Below, piece after piece: positions 47,684-56,565 of a stretch of DNA of 64,000 nucleotides. Position 1 is the first letter of the stretch; every line of letters starts with the position of its first letter. Location of the stretch: assembly GCF_900156895.1 (NCBI RefSeq), contig NZ_FTPD01000003.1, positions 1 through 64,000 of the forward strand. The letters are read 5' to 3'. Under the pieces are notes generated by a model. It worked only from the letters and a program-made list of their open reading frames with translations, did no database searches and was not told the DNA's origin. This DNA is from Mesorhizobium prunaredense (lineage in GTDB: Bacteria; Pseudomonadota; Alphaproteobacteria; Rhizobiales; Rhizobiaceae). The position numbers and the translations under genes were made by a program.

Positions 47684-48202
47684 ATGACAGCGACCGTGAA
47701 TGCCGACAGGGGAGGCCAGCGCATGCGGACGGCGTTGTTCCTCGCCGCTGCCATGGCCGCCACCGTCGGCTCGGCGCTGGCCTTCCAGCACCTCGGCGGC
47801 TACATCCCCTGCAAGCTCTGCCTGGAGCAACGCACTCCCTATTACATCGGCGTGCCGCTGATGCTGCTGGCGGCGCTTGCGTCGACATTGCGCGCGCCCG
47901 CATGGCTGATCCGCGGCCTGCTGGCCGTCGGCGGCCTGCTGATGGTCTACGGCGTCTATCTCGGCGTCTATCACTCCGGCGTCGAATGGGCGTGGTGGCC
48001 GGGGCCGACCGACTGTGCAGCGGCTGCCGGACCGGTCGACACCGGCGGCAAGGGCGTGCTCGATGCGCTCGACAGATTCGTGCCGCCCTCCTGCGACAAG
48101 GCGGCTGTGCGCATCCTCGGCCTGTCGCTGGCCGGCTGGAACGCCATCGCCAGTTTGGTCCTGGCCGTCATCGCCTTCCGCGGCGCCTTTGCCCGCGATT
48201 AA
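47684..48202 (+). CDS. dsbB: Disulfide bond formation protein B
   Basis: Inner-membrane oxidase that re-oxidises DsbA and passes electrons to quinone. The 172 residues contain four helices, the first redox pair 'CKLC' in 'YIPCKLCLEQRTPYYIG', and a second pair formed by Cys in 'PTDCAAA' and 'PPSCDKAA'. ATG 47684 comes after the intergenic repeat and agrees with homologues; ATG 47654 is inside the repeat. No dsbA is adjacent. Confidence 0.9.
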   Translation: MTATVNADRGGQRMRTALFLAAAMAATVGSALAFQHLGGYIPCKLCLEQRTPYYIGVPLMLLAALASTLRAPAWLIRGLLAVGGLLMVYGVYLGVYHSGVEWAWWPGPTDCAAAAGPVDTGGKGVLDALDRFVPPSCDKAAVRILGLSLAGWNAIASLVLAVIAFRGAFARD

Positions 48203-48285
48203 TCTAGTGCGGCGCGAGATCATTCAAGAATTCGGCAGGCTGAGTCGTATGGAGTGATTGTCGAGAACCGAAGCGCAGCGGACAT

Positions 48286-48388
48286 TAGAGCGCTGCGCGT
48301 CCAATTGGACGCGCAAGGGACGCTCTAACACTTTGCATTTGCGCATGATCCTTTCCGGAAACCGAAATCGGTTTCCGGGGTCATGCGC
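48286..48388. repeat. Well preserved AGAGCG/ATGATC two-hairpin repeat
   Basis: Hairpin 1: AGAGCGCTGCGCGTCC ... GGACGCGCAAGGGACGCTCT around AATT (48286-48327). Hairpin 2: GCATGATCCTTTCCGG ... CCGGGGTCATGC (48339-48387). Best copy of the family in the window. It lies between dsbB and the HNH gene. Confidence 0.85.
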
Positions 48389-48456
48389 TGGTCCGTGAGC
48401 ATCGGAAGCGCAGACAATCGCTTCAGACGGCCAACCTCCCGAATTATCGGATGATC

Positions 48457-49041
48457 TCAAGGCTCCAGTTCGACATCCCAGTACAGATAATCCATCCAGC
48501 TTTCATGCAGATGGTTGGGCGGGAACAGGCGGCCATTGTTGTGCAAATCGTGCACCGTCGGCTGAAAAGGTTTCTGCAGCGGCCACATCTTGGCGTGCGC
48601 CGGCATCATGCCGCCCTTCCTCAGATTGCAGGGCGAGCAGGCGGCGACGACATTTTCCCACGTCGTCGCGCCGCCGCGATGGCGGGGAACGACATGGTCG
48701 AAGGTCAGATCCTCCGGCGTGCCGCAATACTGGCACTGGAAACGGTCGCGCAGGAAGACGTTGAAGCGGGTGAAGGCCGGATGCCGCGATGGCTTCACAT
48801 ACGCCTTCAGGCTGACGACGCTCGGCAGTTTCATCGAGAAGGTCGGCGACGACACGGCGTGCTCGTATTCGGCGACGATGTTGACCCGCTCGAGGAACAC
48901 CGCCTTGATGGCGTCCTGCCACGACCAGAGCGACAGGGGGTAATAGCTGAGCGGACGGTAATCCGCGTTCAGCACCAGTGCTGGAAGCCCATCCGGAGAT
49001 ACGGCAACCGTCACGTCATTGACCTCCTTGGTCCAGTGCAT
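48457..49041 (-). CDS. HNH endonuclease
   Basis: A 194-residue protein with an HNH nuclease domain at about 110-165: zinc Cys pairs 'CQYCG' and 'CSPCN', and the HNH core 'DLTFDHVVPRHRGGATTWENVVAAC'. The N-terminal 'PALVLNADYRPLSYYPLSLW' is conserved in alphaproteobacterial chromosomal HNH proteins of unknown task, possibly DNA repair. The ATG at 49041 is the natural start but falls within the end of an intergenic repeat (49038-49138). Confidence 0.92.
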   Translation of the reverse strand: MHWTKEVNDVTVAVSPDGLPALVLNADYRPLSYYPLSLWSWQDAIKAVFLERVNIVAEYEHAVSSPTFSMKLPSVVSLKAYVKPSRHPAFTRFNVFLRDRFQCQYCGTPEDLTFDHVVPRHRGGATTWENVVAACSPCNLRKGGMMPAHAKMWPLQKPFQPTVHDLHNNGRLFPPNHLHESWMDYLYWDVELEP

Positions 49042-49138
49042 GACCCCGAAAATCGACTGATTTTCGGAAAGGATCATGCACAGATTCAAAAGTCCTACAG
49101 CGTCCTTTGCGCATCCAATTGGATGCGCGGCGCTGTAG
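49038..49138. repeat. Inverted copy of the two-hairpin repeat, overlapping the HNH start
   Basis: Hairpin 'GCATGACCCCGAAAATC' ... 'GATTTTCGGAAAGGATCATGC' at 49038-49079, then 'CTACAGCGTCC...GCGCATCC AATT GGATGCGC...GCTGTAG' at 49096-49138. Orientation is opposite to 48286-48388, so the two bracket the HNH gene. Its outermost ATG is the HNH start codon. Confidence 0.85.
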
Positions 49139-49242
49139 CCTGTCGGCGCGGATACTGTAAGCCCGACATGACAGGGATGTGAAGCGGCTTGTCGATCAAA
49201 CGCAGCGCTAAAAGCGCCTGATTTCAATGCTTTTTTGCGAAC

Positions 49243-49884
49243 TCAGGCCGGAGGCGCGGCGTCCCTGCCCTTCAATTCGCGATAATACGCCCAAAAAAGC
49301 CGTGATGCGACACCGCGCCACGGGCTCCATGATTCGGCGAGCTTGACCAGCGTTTTCTCGGGCGGACGCGGGTCGATGCCGAGCGCGTGGCCGACCGCGC
49401 TCTGCAGGGCAACGTCGCGTGCCGGGAAGACGTCGGGGTGGCCGGCGGCGAACAGAAGATAGACTTCCGCCGTCCACGGACCGATGCCTGACACCTTGGT
49501 CATCGCCGTGATCGCCTCCGCGGCATCGAGCAAGCAGAGATGATCGAGGTCGAGGCCGTCGACCACTGCCTGGGCGACGGCGATCAGCCCGCGCTGTTTC
49601 GGCCGCGACAGTCCGGCCTCGCGAAACACGGCTTCGTCGGCGGCAAGGATCGCTTGCGGCGTCAGCGGATCGACGAGTTTTGCCAGCCGCCCGAAGATGG
49701 CGTCGGCGCTGGCGCGGGATACCTGCTGCGAGACGATGATCGAGGCAAGGCTTCTGAACCCCGGCTCGGACAGCCGAAGCGGCACCTCGCCGGCAATGCC
49801 GCGCACCTTTTCCAGGCGCGGGTCGAGCAGGCAGAGCGCGTCGAGCCCTTGCGAGACGTCGTCGAGCGTGGCGATGCGTTGCAT
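49243..49884 (-). CDS. DNA-3-methyladenine glycosylase II (AlkA-like)
   Basis: Base-excision repair glycosylase removing alkylated purines. The 213 residues show the HhH-GPD domain: hairpin 'MTKVSGIGPWTAEVYLLFA' and the catalytic Asp in 'DVFPARDVALQ'. It lacks the N-terminal extension of E. coli AlkA, as do most short alphaproteobacterial forms. ATG 49884 sets the usual N-terminus. Divergent from gluQRS, with 91 bp between. Confidence 0.92.
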   Translation of the reverse strand: MQRIATLDDVSQGLDALCLLDPRLEKVRGIAGEVPLRLSEPGFRSLASIIVSQQVSRASADAIFGRLAKLVDPLTPQAILAADEAVFREAGLSRPKQRGLIAVAQAVVDGLDLDHLCLLDAAEAITAMTKVSGIGPWTAEVYLLFAAGHPDVFPARDVALQSAVGHALGIDPRPPEKTLVKLAESWSPWRGVASRLFWAYYRELKGRDAAPPA

Positions 49885-49975
49885 GTCTGCTTGTTCCCGG
49901 CGCAAAGTGGCAGATGTAATCAGGCGCAAAGTAGCAACTGGCGAAAGCGCCGCACAACCCGATTGCCGCCGAACG

Positions 49976-50851
49976 ATGACACTCCTGACATTCCGCTTCG
50001 CGCCGAGCCCGAATGGCGAACTGCATCTCGGCCATGCCTATTCGGCGCTGCTCAATCAAAAATTGGCCAGCGCAACCGGCGGGCGGCTGTTGCTGCGCAT
50101 CGAGGACATCGACACGACGCGCTGCACGCCGGAATTCGAGGCCGGCATTTTTCGCGACCTGGAATGGCTCGGGCTTGGCTGGGAACAACCGGTGCGCCGT
50201 CAGTCCGAGCATTTTTCGGACTATCGGGCGGTGCTCGATCGGCTGATCAGCGAAGAGCTCGTCTACCCGGCCTTCATGAGCCGTGGCGAAATCCGCGCCT
50301 TCATTACCGCCAGCGAAAAGCGCGGCCGCAACTGGCCGCGCGACCCCGACGGGGTGCCGCTCTATCCCGCCGTCGACAAGGCGTTGCCGATGAAGGAACG
50401 CCAGCGACGGATGGCCGAGAGTGCGCCCTTCGCCTGGCGGCTCGACGTCGATGCTGCGATGGCGCGCGTCGGCACAGACCTGTCATGGCTGGAATTTTCG
50501 GATGAGAGGCTTTCCGCAAAACGTGCGGTGAAAGCCCGGCCGCAGGACTGGGGCGACGTGATCGTGGCGCGCCGGGAAATCCCGACCAGCTATCATCTCG
50601 CCGTCGTCGTCGACGACGCGCTGCAGGGCATCAGCCACGTGGTGCGCGGCCAGGACCTCTATTCCGCCACCGGCGTGCAGCGCCTGCTCCAGGAGATCCT
50701 CGGCCTGCCGCAACCAGGCTATTTCCACCATCGCCTCGTCCTCGGCCCGGATGGACGAAAGCTGTCGAAAAGTTTTGCGGATACCGGCCTTGCCGCCCTG
50801 CGCGAGGCCGGCGCATCACCGGAAGACGTCCGGCGGCTGGTCGGGATCTAG
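49976..50851 (+). CDS. gluQRS: Glutamyl-Q tRNA(Asp) synthetase
   Basis: A truncated glutamyl-tRNA synthetase that attaches glutamate to queuosine-34 of tRNA-Asp. The 291 residues contain the class I signatures 'PSPNGELHLGHAYSAL' (HIGH-type) and 'RKLSKSF' (KMSKS-type), but no anticodon-binding domain, which separates it from GltX. The region between lacks an obvious four-Cys zinc cluster. ATG 49976 gives the standard start 'TLLTFRFAPSPNG'. Confidence 0.93.
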   Translation: MTLLTFRFAPSPNGELHLGHAYSALLNQKLASATGGRLLLRIEDIDTTRCTPEFEAGIFRDLEWLGLGWEQPVRRQSEHFSDYRAVLDRLISEELVYPAFMSRGEIRAFITASEKRGRNWPRDPDGVPLYPAVDKALPMKERQRRMAESAPFAWRLDVDAAMARVGTDLSWLEFSDERLSAKRAVKARPQDWGDVIVARREIPTSYHLAVVVDDALQGISHVVRGQDLYSATGVQRLLQEILGLPQPGYFHHRLVLGPDGRKLSKSFADTGLAALREAGASPEDVRRLVGI

Positions 50852-51106
50852 TCCATTCCGTTACCTCAGAGCGTCGCGACGGTGCAGAACCTTTGATGGC
50901 GGCGGGACAGAGGGGGGGCGCGAAGGATCACTACAGATGAGCATTTATGCGGGTGGAACTGGATCATGATTTGATCCTCCGTGACCCAGAGCGCATCCTT
51001 CAACTCGGATGAGCCTATGGATCAACCGTTTGCTTTTGCTAGCCGGGTTGAACCGCTTTACAGCAGTCCCGTACAAAACCCATCACCGAGCGGCAGCCCT
51101 CCAAAA

Positions 51107-51982
51107 ATGCACAGCGTCAAGCGGTTCATCCCCGCCTCCTTCGTCGTCCTGTGGGCGACCGGCTTCATTGGCGCGCGTTATGCCATGCCGTGGGCCGAGC
51201 CTTTCACCTTCCTGGCCGCGCGCTTCGTTCTGGCCGCTGTCCTGTTGGCCGCCTTGATGGCGGCACTCGGCTCCAGGCGAGCGACGCGCAAGGAGGCGCT
51301 TCACGCGACCGGCGCCGGCATCCTGATGCATGGCGTCTATCTCGGCGGCGTGTTCTGGGCCATCCACAGGGGCATGCCGGCCGGGTTATCGGCCTTGATC
51401 GTCGGCCTGCAGCCGCTGATCACGGCGGTAATGGCCGGCCGGTTTCTCGGCGAGGCCATTCTGCCGCGCCATTGGGCCGGCCTCACTGTCGGACTTGCCG
51501 GCGTGGTCATCGTGCTTTGGCCGAAGCTCGGGACGCTCGGCGGCGGCGTGACGGCCGAGACGCTGGCCGCCTCGCTTGTCTCGGTGCTTGGTATGAGCGC
51601 TGGCACGATCTGGCAGAAGCGCTTCGCCTCCGGCGGTGATCTCGTAGCGGCCACCAAATGGCAATATGTCGGCGGCGCATCGGTGATGGCTTTGGCCTCG
51701 CTCGCTTTCGAGACGCGAACCGTCGTCGTCAACGGCGAGTTGATCTTCGCCATGGCATGGCTGGTGCTGGTGCTGTCGATCGGCGCCATCTTCCTGTTGA
51801 TGGTGATGATCCGCGACGGCGAGATGTCGAAAGTCGCTTCGCTGTTCTATCTGGTCCCGGCCGTCACCGCGGTCATCGCCTGGCTGTTGTTCGGCGAACA
51901 GTTGAACCTGGTCCAGATCGTCGGCATGGCGATTGCGACGCTCGGCGTCGGGCTGGCAACCGCTCAGCCGACCAAAGCATGA
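51107..51982 (+). CDS. EamA/DMT-family transporter
   Basis: A 291-residue exporter-like membrane protein with ten predicted helices in two EamA repeats ('VLWATGFIGARYAMPWAEPFTFLAARF' at the start; 'GLQPLITAVMAGRFLGE' ends repeat 1). Substrate unknown; similar rhizobial proteins are annotated as amino acid or metabolite exporters. ATG 51107 begins just before helix 1; the upstream frame to 50981 is rejected. The 255-bp gap after gluQRS holds no other recognisable feature. Confidence 0.88.
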   Translation: MHSVKRFIPASFVVLWATGFIGARYAMPWAEPFTFLAARFVLAAVLLAALMAALGSRRATRKEALHATGAGILMHGVYLGGVFWAIHRGMPAGLSALIVGLQPLITAVMAGRFLGEAILPRHWAGLTVGLAGVVIVLWPKLGTLGGGVTAETLAASLVSVLGMSAGTIWQKRFASGGDLVAATKWQYVGGASVMALASLAFETRTVVVNGELIFAMAWLVLVLSIGAIFLLMVMIRDGEMSKVASLFYLVPAVTAVIAWLLFGEQLNLVQIVGMAIATLGVGLATAQPTKA

Positions 51983-52043
51983 TCCCGAACTGAAGGTCAG
52001 CGAAGCAAAGTGGAAACCGGCTTTCGGAAAAGATCATTCTCAA
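51978..52043. repeat. Intergenic repeat (GCATGATCCCGAA type)
   Basis: Second copy of the element at 47588-47660 ('GCATGATCCCGAACTGAAGG', 'CTTTCGGAAAAGATCATTCTC'). It starts within the stop region of the DMT gene and ends before the YihY stop, between convergent genes. Confidence 0.75.
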
Positions 52044-52050
52044 CCAAGAA

Positions 52051-52902
52051 TCAGCCAACTCGGGCGCGTGCCTCCAGATAGCGGCTGATCGCGGCATTGA
52101 GTTCACCGCCGAGAATGAAGATCGCCGAAACCATATAGAGGAAGACGACCGCGACCATGATCGAGGCAAGGCCGGCATAGGTCGTCACATAGGACGAGAA
52201 ACGGTCGAGATAGGCGGCGAAGATGGTCGACCCGATAAGCCAGGCAATCAGCGTGAAGATGATGCCCGGTATGATCGAGACGAAGCGGCGCTTGCCCGCA
52301 GGCAGCCAGTAATGCACCGCGAACAGTCCGCCGACGATGACGATCGAGGCGATGATGTAACGCCACAGCGTGATCGTTCCCATATAGGGTTTTACCCATT
52401 CGAAATTGGCCTCGGCCAGCCGCGCCAGCAACGGCGCAAACACCAGAAGCACGCTAATCACCAGAAAACCTGCCGTGGCGATCAGCACGAAGGCGATGCT
52501 TTGCACCCGGCGGTAGATGATGCCGCGCGTTTCGGAAACGCGGTAGGCGCGGTTGAGCGAGGTGCGCAGCGCCTCGATGCCGTTCGAGGCGAAGAAGGCG
52601 GCAAGCAGCACGCCATAGGTCAACAGATCGGTGCGCTGCACGGTGAGCACGTTGAGCACTTCGCGCGCGATCGGCTCGGCGATCTGCTCGGGCCAGGTGT
52701 CGAAGACGAGGTGCACGGCGGTGTCGGCAAAGGCCTGTGCGCCAAGGAAACTGGCCAGTGTCGTGGCGAAAATCAGAAAAGGGAAAAGCGCCATCAGCGC
52801 CGTGATCGCCAGATGACTGGCCATCGCCCAGCCATCGTCTGCATCGAAATGGCCGAACGCGTCATAGAGCACGCGTTTGACGGCTACGATCTTCCGCAAC
52901 AC
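52051..52902 (-). CDS. YihY/BrkB family membrane protein
   Basis: A 283-residue inner-membrane protein with six helices and the family motifs 'DDGWAMASHLAITALMALFPFLIF' and 'SFLIGSTIFAAYL'-like segments ('WLIGSTIFAAYLDRFSSYVTTYAGLASI'). Wrongly known as RNase BN in older annotation; real function is undefined, perhaps transport. GTG 52902 is favoured by AAGGGAA eight bases upstream; TTG 52959 would overlap the divergent SDR start. Confidence 0.87.
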   Translation of the reverse strand: MLRKIVAVKRVLYDAFGHFDADDGWAMASHLAITALMALFPFLIFATTLASFLGAQAFADTAVHLVFDTWPEQIAEPIAREVLNVLTVQRTDLLTYGVLLAAFFASNGIEALRTSLNRAYRVSETRGIIYRRVQSIAFVLIATAGFLVISVLLVFAPLLARLAEANFEWVKPYMGTITLWRYIIASIVIVGGLFAVHYWLPAGKRRFVSIIPGIIFTLIAWLIGSTIFAAYLDRFSSYVTTYAGLASIMVAVVFLYMVSAIFILGGELNAAISRYLEARARVG

Positions 52903-52959
52903 GAACCGCGTTCCCTTCGATTGTCTCGACGCCGCGAATATGGGAAGGGATTGCGGCAA

Positions 52960-53826
52960 ATGGCAAGCCTAGGTCAAAGCACGCCTCCTCCTGGAGAAAA
53001 GTTGCGCACCATCATCGTCACCGGAGCTTCTTCCGGGATAGGCGCCTATTGCACCCGGGCGCTGAAGGCGGAAGGCTGGCGGGTGTTCGCGACGGCACGC
53101 AAGCCGGAGGATATCGCCGCCCTCGAGGCCGATGGCATCGAGGCTTTCTATCTGGATTATCGCGAACCGGGATCCATCGAGACGCTGGTTTCGTCGGTGC
53201 TGGAGCGGACCGGCGGACGGCTCGATGCGCTGTTCAACAACGGCGCCTACGCCCAGCCCGGCGCCGTCGAGGACTTGCCTGTCGCAGCGCTCAGGGAGCA
53301 ATTCGAGGCGAATGTCTTCGGCTGGCATGACCTCACCCGCCGTGTCGTGCCGGTGATGCGCCGCCAGGGCCATGGCCGTCTCGTCCATTGCTCCTCGATC
53401 CTCGGCTTGGCGCCGCTGCCCTTTCGCGGCGCCTATTCGGCGTCGAAGCACGCGATCGAAGGGCTGATGCTGTGCATGCATCAGGAACTCCAGGGCAGCA
53501 GCATCCATGTCTCGCTGATCGAGCCGGGGCCGGTGACATCGAAGATCGCCAGCAACGGCCTTGTGTGGTTTCTCAGGAATATCGACCGCGAGAATTCCGT
53601 CCACCGCCTAGCCTACGAGGCGCAGCTGCAACGGCTGCAGGCCGGCGGCAGCACGTCACGGCTGAAGCCTGGGCCGGAGGTGGTTCATGCGGCCCTGCGC
53701 CATGCCCTTCTGTCGCGGCGCCCGCGTCCGCATTATGTGGTAACGGTGCCGGCCAGGATCGGCGTTGTCCTCAAACGCATCCTGCCGGCATCAATGCTCT
53801 ACCGCCTGCTTGCCAAACGCGCCTGA
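52960..53826 (+). CDS. Short-chain dehydrogenase/reductase
   Basis: A 288-residue classical SDR: cofactor motif 'TGASSGIG' near residue 22, 'NNGAYAQPG' (NNAG-type), catalytic Ser in 'HCSSILG' and the 'YSASKHA' Tyr/Lys pair, followed by a longer C-terminal part with 'RPRPHYVVTVPARIG'. Substrate unknown; the long C-terminus resembles retinol/hydroxysteroid dehydrogenase-like bacterial SDRs. ATG 52960 is chosen; the long in-frame extension upstream is antisense to the YihY gene. Confidence 0.92.
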   Translation: MASLGQSTPPPGEKLRTIIVTGASSGIGAYCTRALKAEGWRVFATARKPEDIAALEADGIEAFYLDYREPGSIETLVSSVLERTGGRLDALFNNGAYAQPGAVEDLPVAALREQFEANVFGWHDLTRRVVPVMRRQGHGRLVHCSSILGLAPLPFRGAYSASKHAIEGLMLCMHQELQGSSIHVSLIEPGPVTSKIASNGLVWFLRNIDRENSVHRLAYEAQLQRLQAGGSTSRLKPGPEVVHAALRHALLSRRPRPHYVVTVPARIGVVLKRILPASMLYRLLAKRA

Positions 53827-53849
53827 ACGCAATCGACTGGAAACACACT

Positions 53850-54041
53850 ATGGCAACCGTCTTCAACATCCTCGCTGTCCTCGTCATGGTCGCCGTGGTG
53901 ATCGTGCTGATCCGCGGCCTCATCAACATGATGCGCGGCGGCTCCGGCATGACCTCCAACAAGCTGATGCAGACGCGCGTGCTGCTGCAGTTCGTGGCAT
54001 TGGTGCTGATCATGCTGGCGGTGTATTTCACCCGCAAGTGA
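53850..54041 (+). CDS. Small twin-transmembrane protein (HIG1-like)
   Basis: 63 residues: two hydrophobic helices ('NILAVLVMVAVVIVLIRGLI' and 'LLQFVALVLIMLAVYF') joined by 'NMMRGGSGMTSNKLMQTR', the layout of HIG1-domain 'twin transmembrane' proteins that accompany respiratory complexes. It lies 23 bp after the SDR gene and 28 bp before the cobalamin adenosyltransferase, so probably co-transcribed with both. Confidence 0.85.
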   Translation: MATVFNILAVLVMVAVVIVLIRGLINMMRGGSGMTSNKLMQTRVLLQFVALVLIMLAVYFTRK

Positions 54042-54069
54042 CGAGGGTGGCGATTTCGGGAGGCAGAGC

Positions 54070-54651
54070 GTGGTCAAGCTCAACAAGATCTACACCCGCA
54101 CCGGCGACGACGGCACCACCGGCCTTGGCACCGGTGAACGGCGGCTGAAATCCGATCTGCGCATCGACGCCTATGGCACGGTCGACGAAGCCAATGCCTG
54201 CATCGGCATGGCCCGCATCCACACCGCGGCAACACACCCGGCGATCGACGCGATGCTCGGCCGCATCCAGAACGATCTTTTCGACCTCGGCGCCGATCTG
54301 GCGGTGCCGGACGACGGCCAGCCGCTCGGCTATGAGCCGCTGCGCATCACCGCTGTGCAGACCGACCGGGTCGAAAAGGACATCGACCTGCTCAACAAGG
54401 ATCTGCAGCCGCTCAAATCCTTCGTGCTCAACGGCGGCACGCCGGCGGCGGCTGCCCTTCACCTCGCCCGCACGGTGGCGCGGCGGGCCGAGCGCATCAT
54501 GGTGGCTTTGACGCAGGCCCCGGGCGAGCACGTCAGCCGCGAGGCGATAAAATACATCAACCGCGTGTCGGACTTTCTGTTCGTCGCCGCACGCGCAGTC
54601 AATGACAATGGAAACGCCGACGTGCTATGGGTTCCCGGCAAGAACCGCTGA
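54070..54651 (+). CDS. Cob(I)alamin adenosyltransferase, PduO type
   Basis: Transfers adenosyl from ATP to cob(I)alamin, giving coenzyme B12. The 193-residue trimeric enzyme shows the N-terminal ATP motif 'IYTRTGDDGTTGLGTGERRLKSD', 'DAYGTVDEANACIG', and the conserved C-terminal 'FVLNGGTP' and 'RRAERIMVAL'. GTG start at 54070, after a GGGAGG ribosome site. Confidence 0.95.
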   Translation: MVKLNKIYTRTGDDGTTGLGTGERRLKSDLRIDAYGTVDEANACIGMARIHTAATHPAIDAMLGRIQNDLFDLGADLAVPDDGQPLGYEPLRITAVQTDRVEKDIDLLNKDLQPLKSFVLNGGTPAAAALHLARTVARRAERIMVALTQAPGEHVSREAIKYINRVSDFLFVAARAVNDNGNADVLWVPGKNR

Positions 54652-54676
54652 ATCTGCCGAGGCGGGAGGGGGTCCG

Positions 54677-55480
54677 ATGTTCATCCCGCTTTATGACACC
54701 AACCGGCTGCGCCACATCAAGCAGCAATATGTCACGATCGGCCTGATCGCGTTCAATACGCTCATCTACTTCGCCACCGCGCTTGGCGGCGAGCAGTTCA
54801 CCAACGCCGCGGTTCTGGGCCTCGGCTTCATCCCGTCGGTCGTCCATGACAGCGCCGAACTGGCTCCTCAGTTTGTCGTGATCCCGGAGAGCCTGAGCTA
54901 CGTCACCTATTCCTTCCTGCATGCCGATATTTTCCATCTCGGCGGCAATATGCTGTTCCTGTGGGTGTTCGGCGACAATGTCGAGGACGCGCTCGGTCAT
55001 ATCCGCTTTCTCGCCTTCTACCTGCTCTGCGCCATCGCCGGCGCCTTCTTCCAGGGCCTGATCGCGTGGGACTCGCAGGTTCCGCTGATCGGCGCCTCAG
55101 GCGCCATTGCCGGCGTGGTCGCCGCCTATCTGATCCTCTATCCCAGGGTGAAGGTATGGGTGCTGGCCTTCGCCCGCATTCCGCTGCGCATCCCGGCCTT
55201 CATCCCGCTCATCCTGTGGATCCTGTTCCAGATCGTGATGTTCGCCGCCGGTGGCGAGGATCAGATTTCCTGGGCCTGCCATGTCGGCGGCATCATCGCC
55301 GGGGCCGTGCTGGTGCTCATCTTGCGCAACCGCGCCGTACCGCTGCTTGCCGGTGCGGACGAAGAGGCAGTGGTGGTCGCCGGCCAAATGCCTGTTGCCG
55401 CAGAGCCGGCGCCAGGTGAGCCGCTGCCGGCGCAGCCGGCGCCGCGCTGGGGACGGGCAAGCGCCTCCAGTCCGGACTGA
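54677..55480 (+). CDS. Rhomboid family intramembrane serine protease
   Basis: A 267-residue membrane protease with six to seven helices. Catalytic Ser lies in 'IGASGAIAGVV' and the His in 'WACHVGGIIAG'; the 'HLGGNMLFLWVFGDNVE' loop is the family hallmark. The C-terminal 50 residues are Ala/Pro-rich and disordered. Cleaves membrane proteins; substrates unknown. GGGAGGGGG upstream sets ATG 54677; 25 bp after the adenosyltransferase stop. Confidence 0.94.
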   Translation: MFIPLYDTNRLRHIKQQYVTIGLIAFNTLIYFATALGGEQFTNAAVLGLGFIPSVVHDSAELAPQFVVIPESLSYVTYSFLHADIFHLGGNMLFLWVFGDNVEDALGHIRFLAFYLLCAIAGAFFQGLIAWDSQVPLIGASGAIAGVVAAYLILYPRVKVWVLAFARIPLRIPAFIPLILWILFQIVMFAAGGEDQISWACHVGGIIAGAVLVLILRNRAVPLLAGADEEAVVVAGQMPVAAEPAPGEPLPAQPAPRWGRASASSPD

Positions 55481-55568
55481 ACCGATTTGAGTGCGGCGCG
55501 GATGATTTGGGCGCGCCCCGGATATTGACGTGCGGGGTCGCCGCAACTACGGAAGCGTTCCCACACCA

Positions 55569-55618
55569 ATGCATGTCGCGCAAAACTGTGCAGCGGTTTT
55601 TGCGATAACGACATGCAT
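55569..55618. repeat. Intergenic palindrome ATGCATGTCG...CGACATGCAT
   Basis: Ten-base outer arms are perfect (55569-55578 and 55609-55618); the inside pairs GCAAAACTG with CGGTTTTTGC loosely. A known style of Mesorhizobium intergenic repeat. Together with the tail 'AAGCGCGTCGC' it fills the 335-bp rhomboid-etfB gap; no gene seen. Confidence 0.75.
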
Positions 55619-55756
55619 GAAACACACAACCTGAAGCGCGTCGCGTGAGGTTGGCCAAATGCGACGCACTTTAGACGGTCGGAGACCAGAATTCCGTCCG
55701 GAATGTCGGCTTTCGACAACTCTGAAGAGGCGCACACTGCTATAGCGCGCCCGAAT

Positions 55757-55810
55757 ATCTTGAAAGAGGTGACTATCTTGAAAGAGGTGGCTATCGTGAA
55801 AGAGGTGACA
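55757..55810 (+). promoter_or_regulatory. Triple 18-bp repeat carrying three ribosome-site motifs before etfB
   Basis: Three head-to-tail copies of ATCTTGAAAGAGGTGACT (55757-55774, 55775-55792 with one change, 55793-55810 with two). Each contains GAAAGAGGTG; the third serves as the Shine-Dalgarno of etfB, about eight bases from ATG 55816. Confidence 0.8.
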
Positions 55811-55815
55811 GGCAA

Positions 55816-56565
55816 ATGAAGATCCTTGTGCCCGTGAAGCGGGTTGTGGATGCGAATGTGAAGGTTCGTGTGAAGGCTGACGGTTCGGCGGTGGAACTCG
55901 CCAACGTCAAGATGGCGATGAACCCGTTCGACGAGATCGCGGTCGAAGAGGCGATCCGGCTGAAGGAGGCCGGCAAGGCGGAGGAGATCATCGTTGTCTC
56001 GATCGGGCCGCAGCAGGCGCAGGAAACCTTGCGCACCGCGCTCGCCATGGGCGCCGACCGCGCCATCCTGGTCAAGACCGACGAGCAGACCGAGCCGCTG
56101 GGTGTCGCCAAGGTGCTGAAGGGCGTCGTCGAGGCGGAAAAGCCCGGTCTCGTCATTCTCGGCAAGCAGGCGATCGACGACGATTCGAACCAGACCGGCC
56201 AGATGCTGGCCGCACTTCTGGGCTGGGCGCAAGGCACTTTTGCCTCCAAGGTCGTTATCGATGGCGACAAGGCCAAGGTGACGCGCGAGGTCGATGGCGG
56301 CCTGCAGACGGTGGAGCTGAAGATGCCGGCGATTGTCACCGCGGATCTTCGCCTCAACCAGCCGCGCTATGCCTCGCTGCCCAACATCATGAAGGCCAAG
56401 AAGAAGCCGCTGGACGAGAAATCTCCCGCCGATTTCGGCGCCGACGTCAAGCCGCGGCTGAAGGTGATCAAGACCGAAGAGCCGGGCGGCCGCAAGGCGG
56501 GCGTCAAGGTCAAGAGCGTCGCCGAACTGGTCGACAAGCTGAAGAACGAAGCCGGCGTGCTGTAG
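55816..56565 (+). CDS. etfB: Electron transfer flavoprotein subunit beta
   Basis: Forms the ETF heterodimer with EtfA; accepts electrons from acyl-CoA and other flavin dehydrogenases and passes them to ETF-ubiquinone oxidoreductase. 249 residues with the AMP-binding beta-subunit signatures '[18 protein letters not shown]' and '[33 protein letters not shown]', plus the recognition loop '[15 protein letters not shown]'. ATG 55816 starts the conserved '[12 protein letters not shown]'. A triplicated leader repeat precedes it. Confidence 0.98.
   Translation: MKILVPVKRVVDANVKVRVKADGSAVELANVKMAMNPFDEIAVEEAIRLKEAGKAEEIIVVSIGPQQAQETLRTALAMGADRAILVKTDEQTEPLGVAKVLKGVVEAEKPGLVILGKQAIDDDSNQTGQMLAALLGWAQGTFASKVVIDGDKAKVTREVDGGLQTVELKMPAIVTADLRLNQPRYASLPNIMKAKKKPLDEKSPADFGADVKPRLKVIKTEEPGGRKAGVKVKSVAELVDKLKNEAGVL

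Noticed and set aside
52312..53826. A 504-residue SDR with long N-terminal extension
   Set aside because: The extension is antisense to the YihY gene; the SDR fold begins just after ATG 52960.
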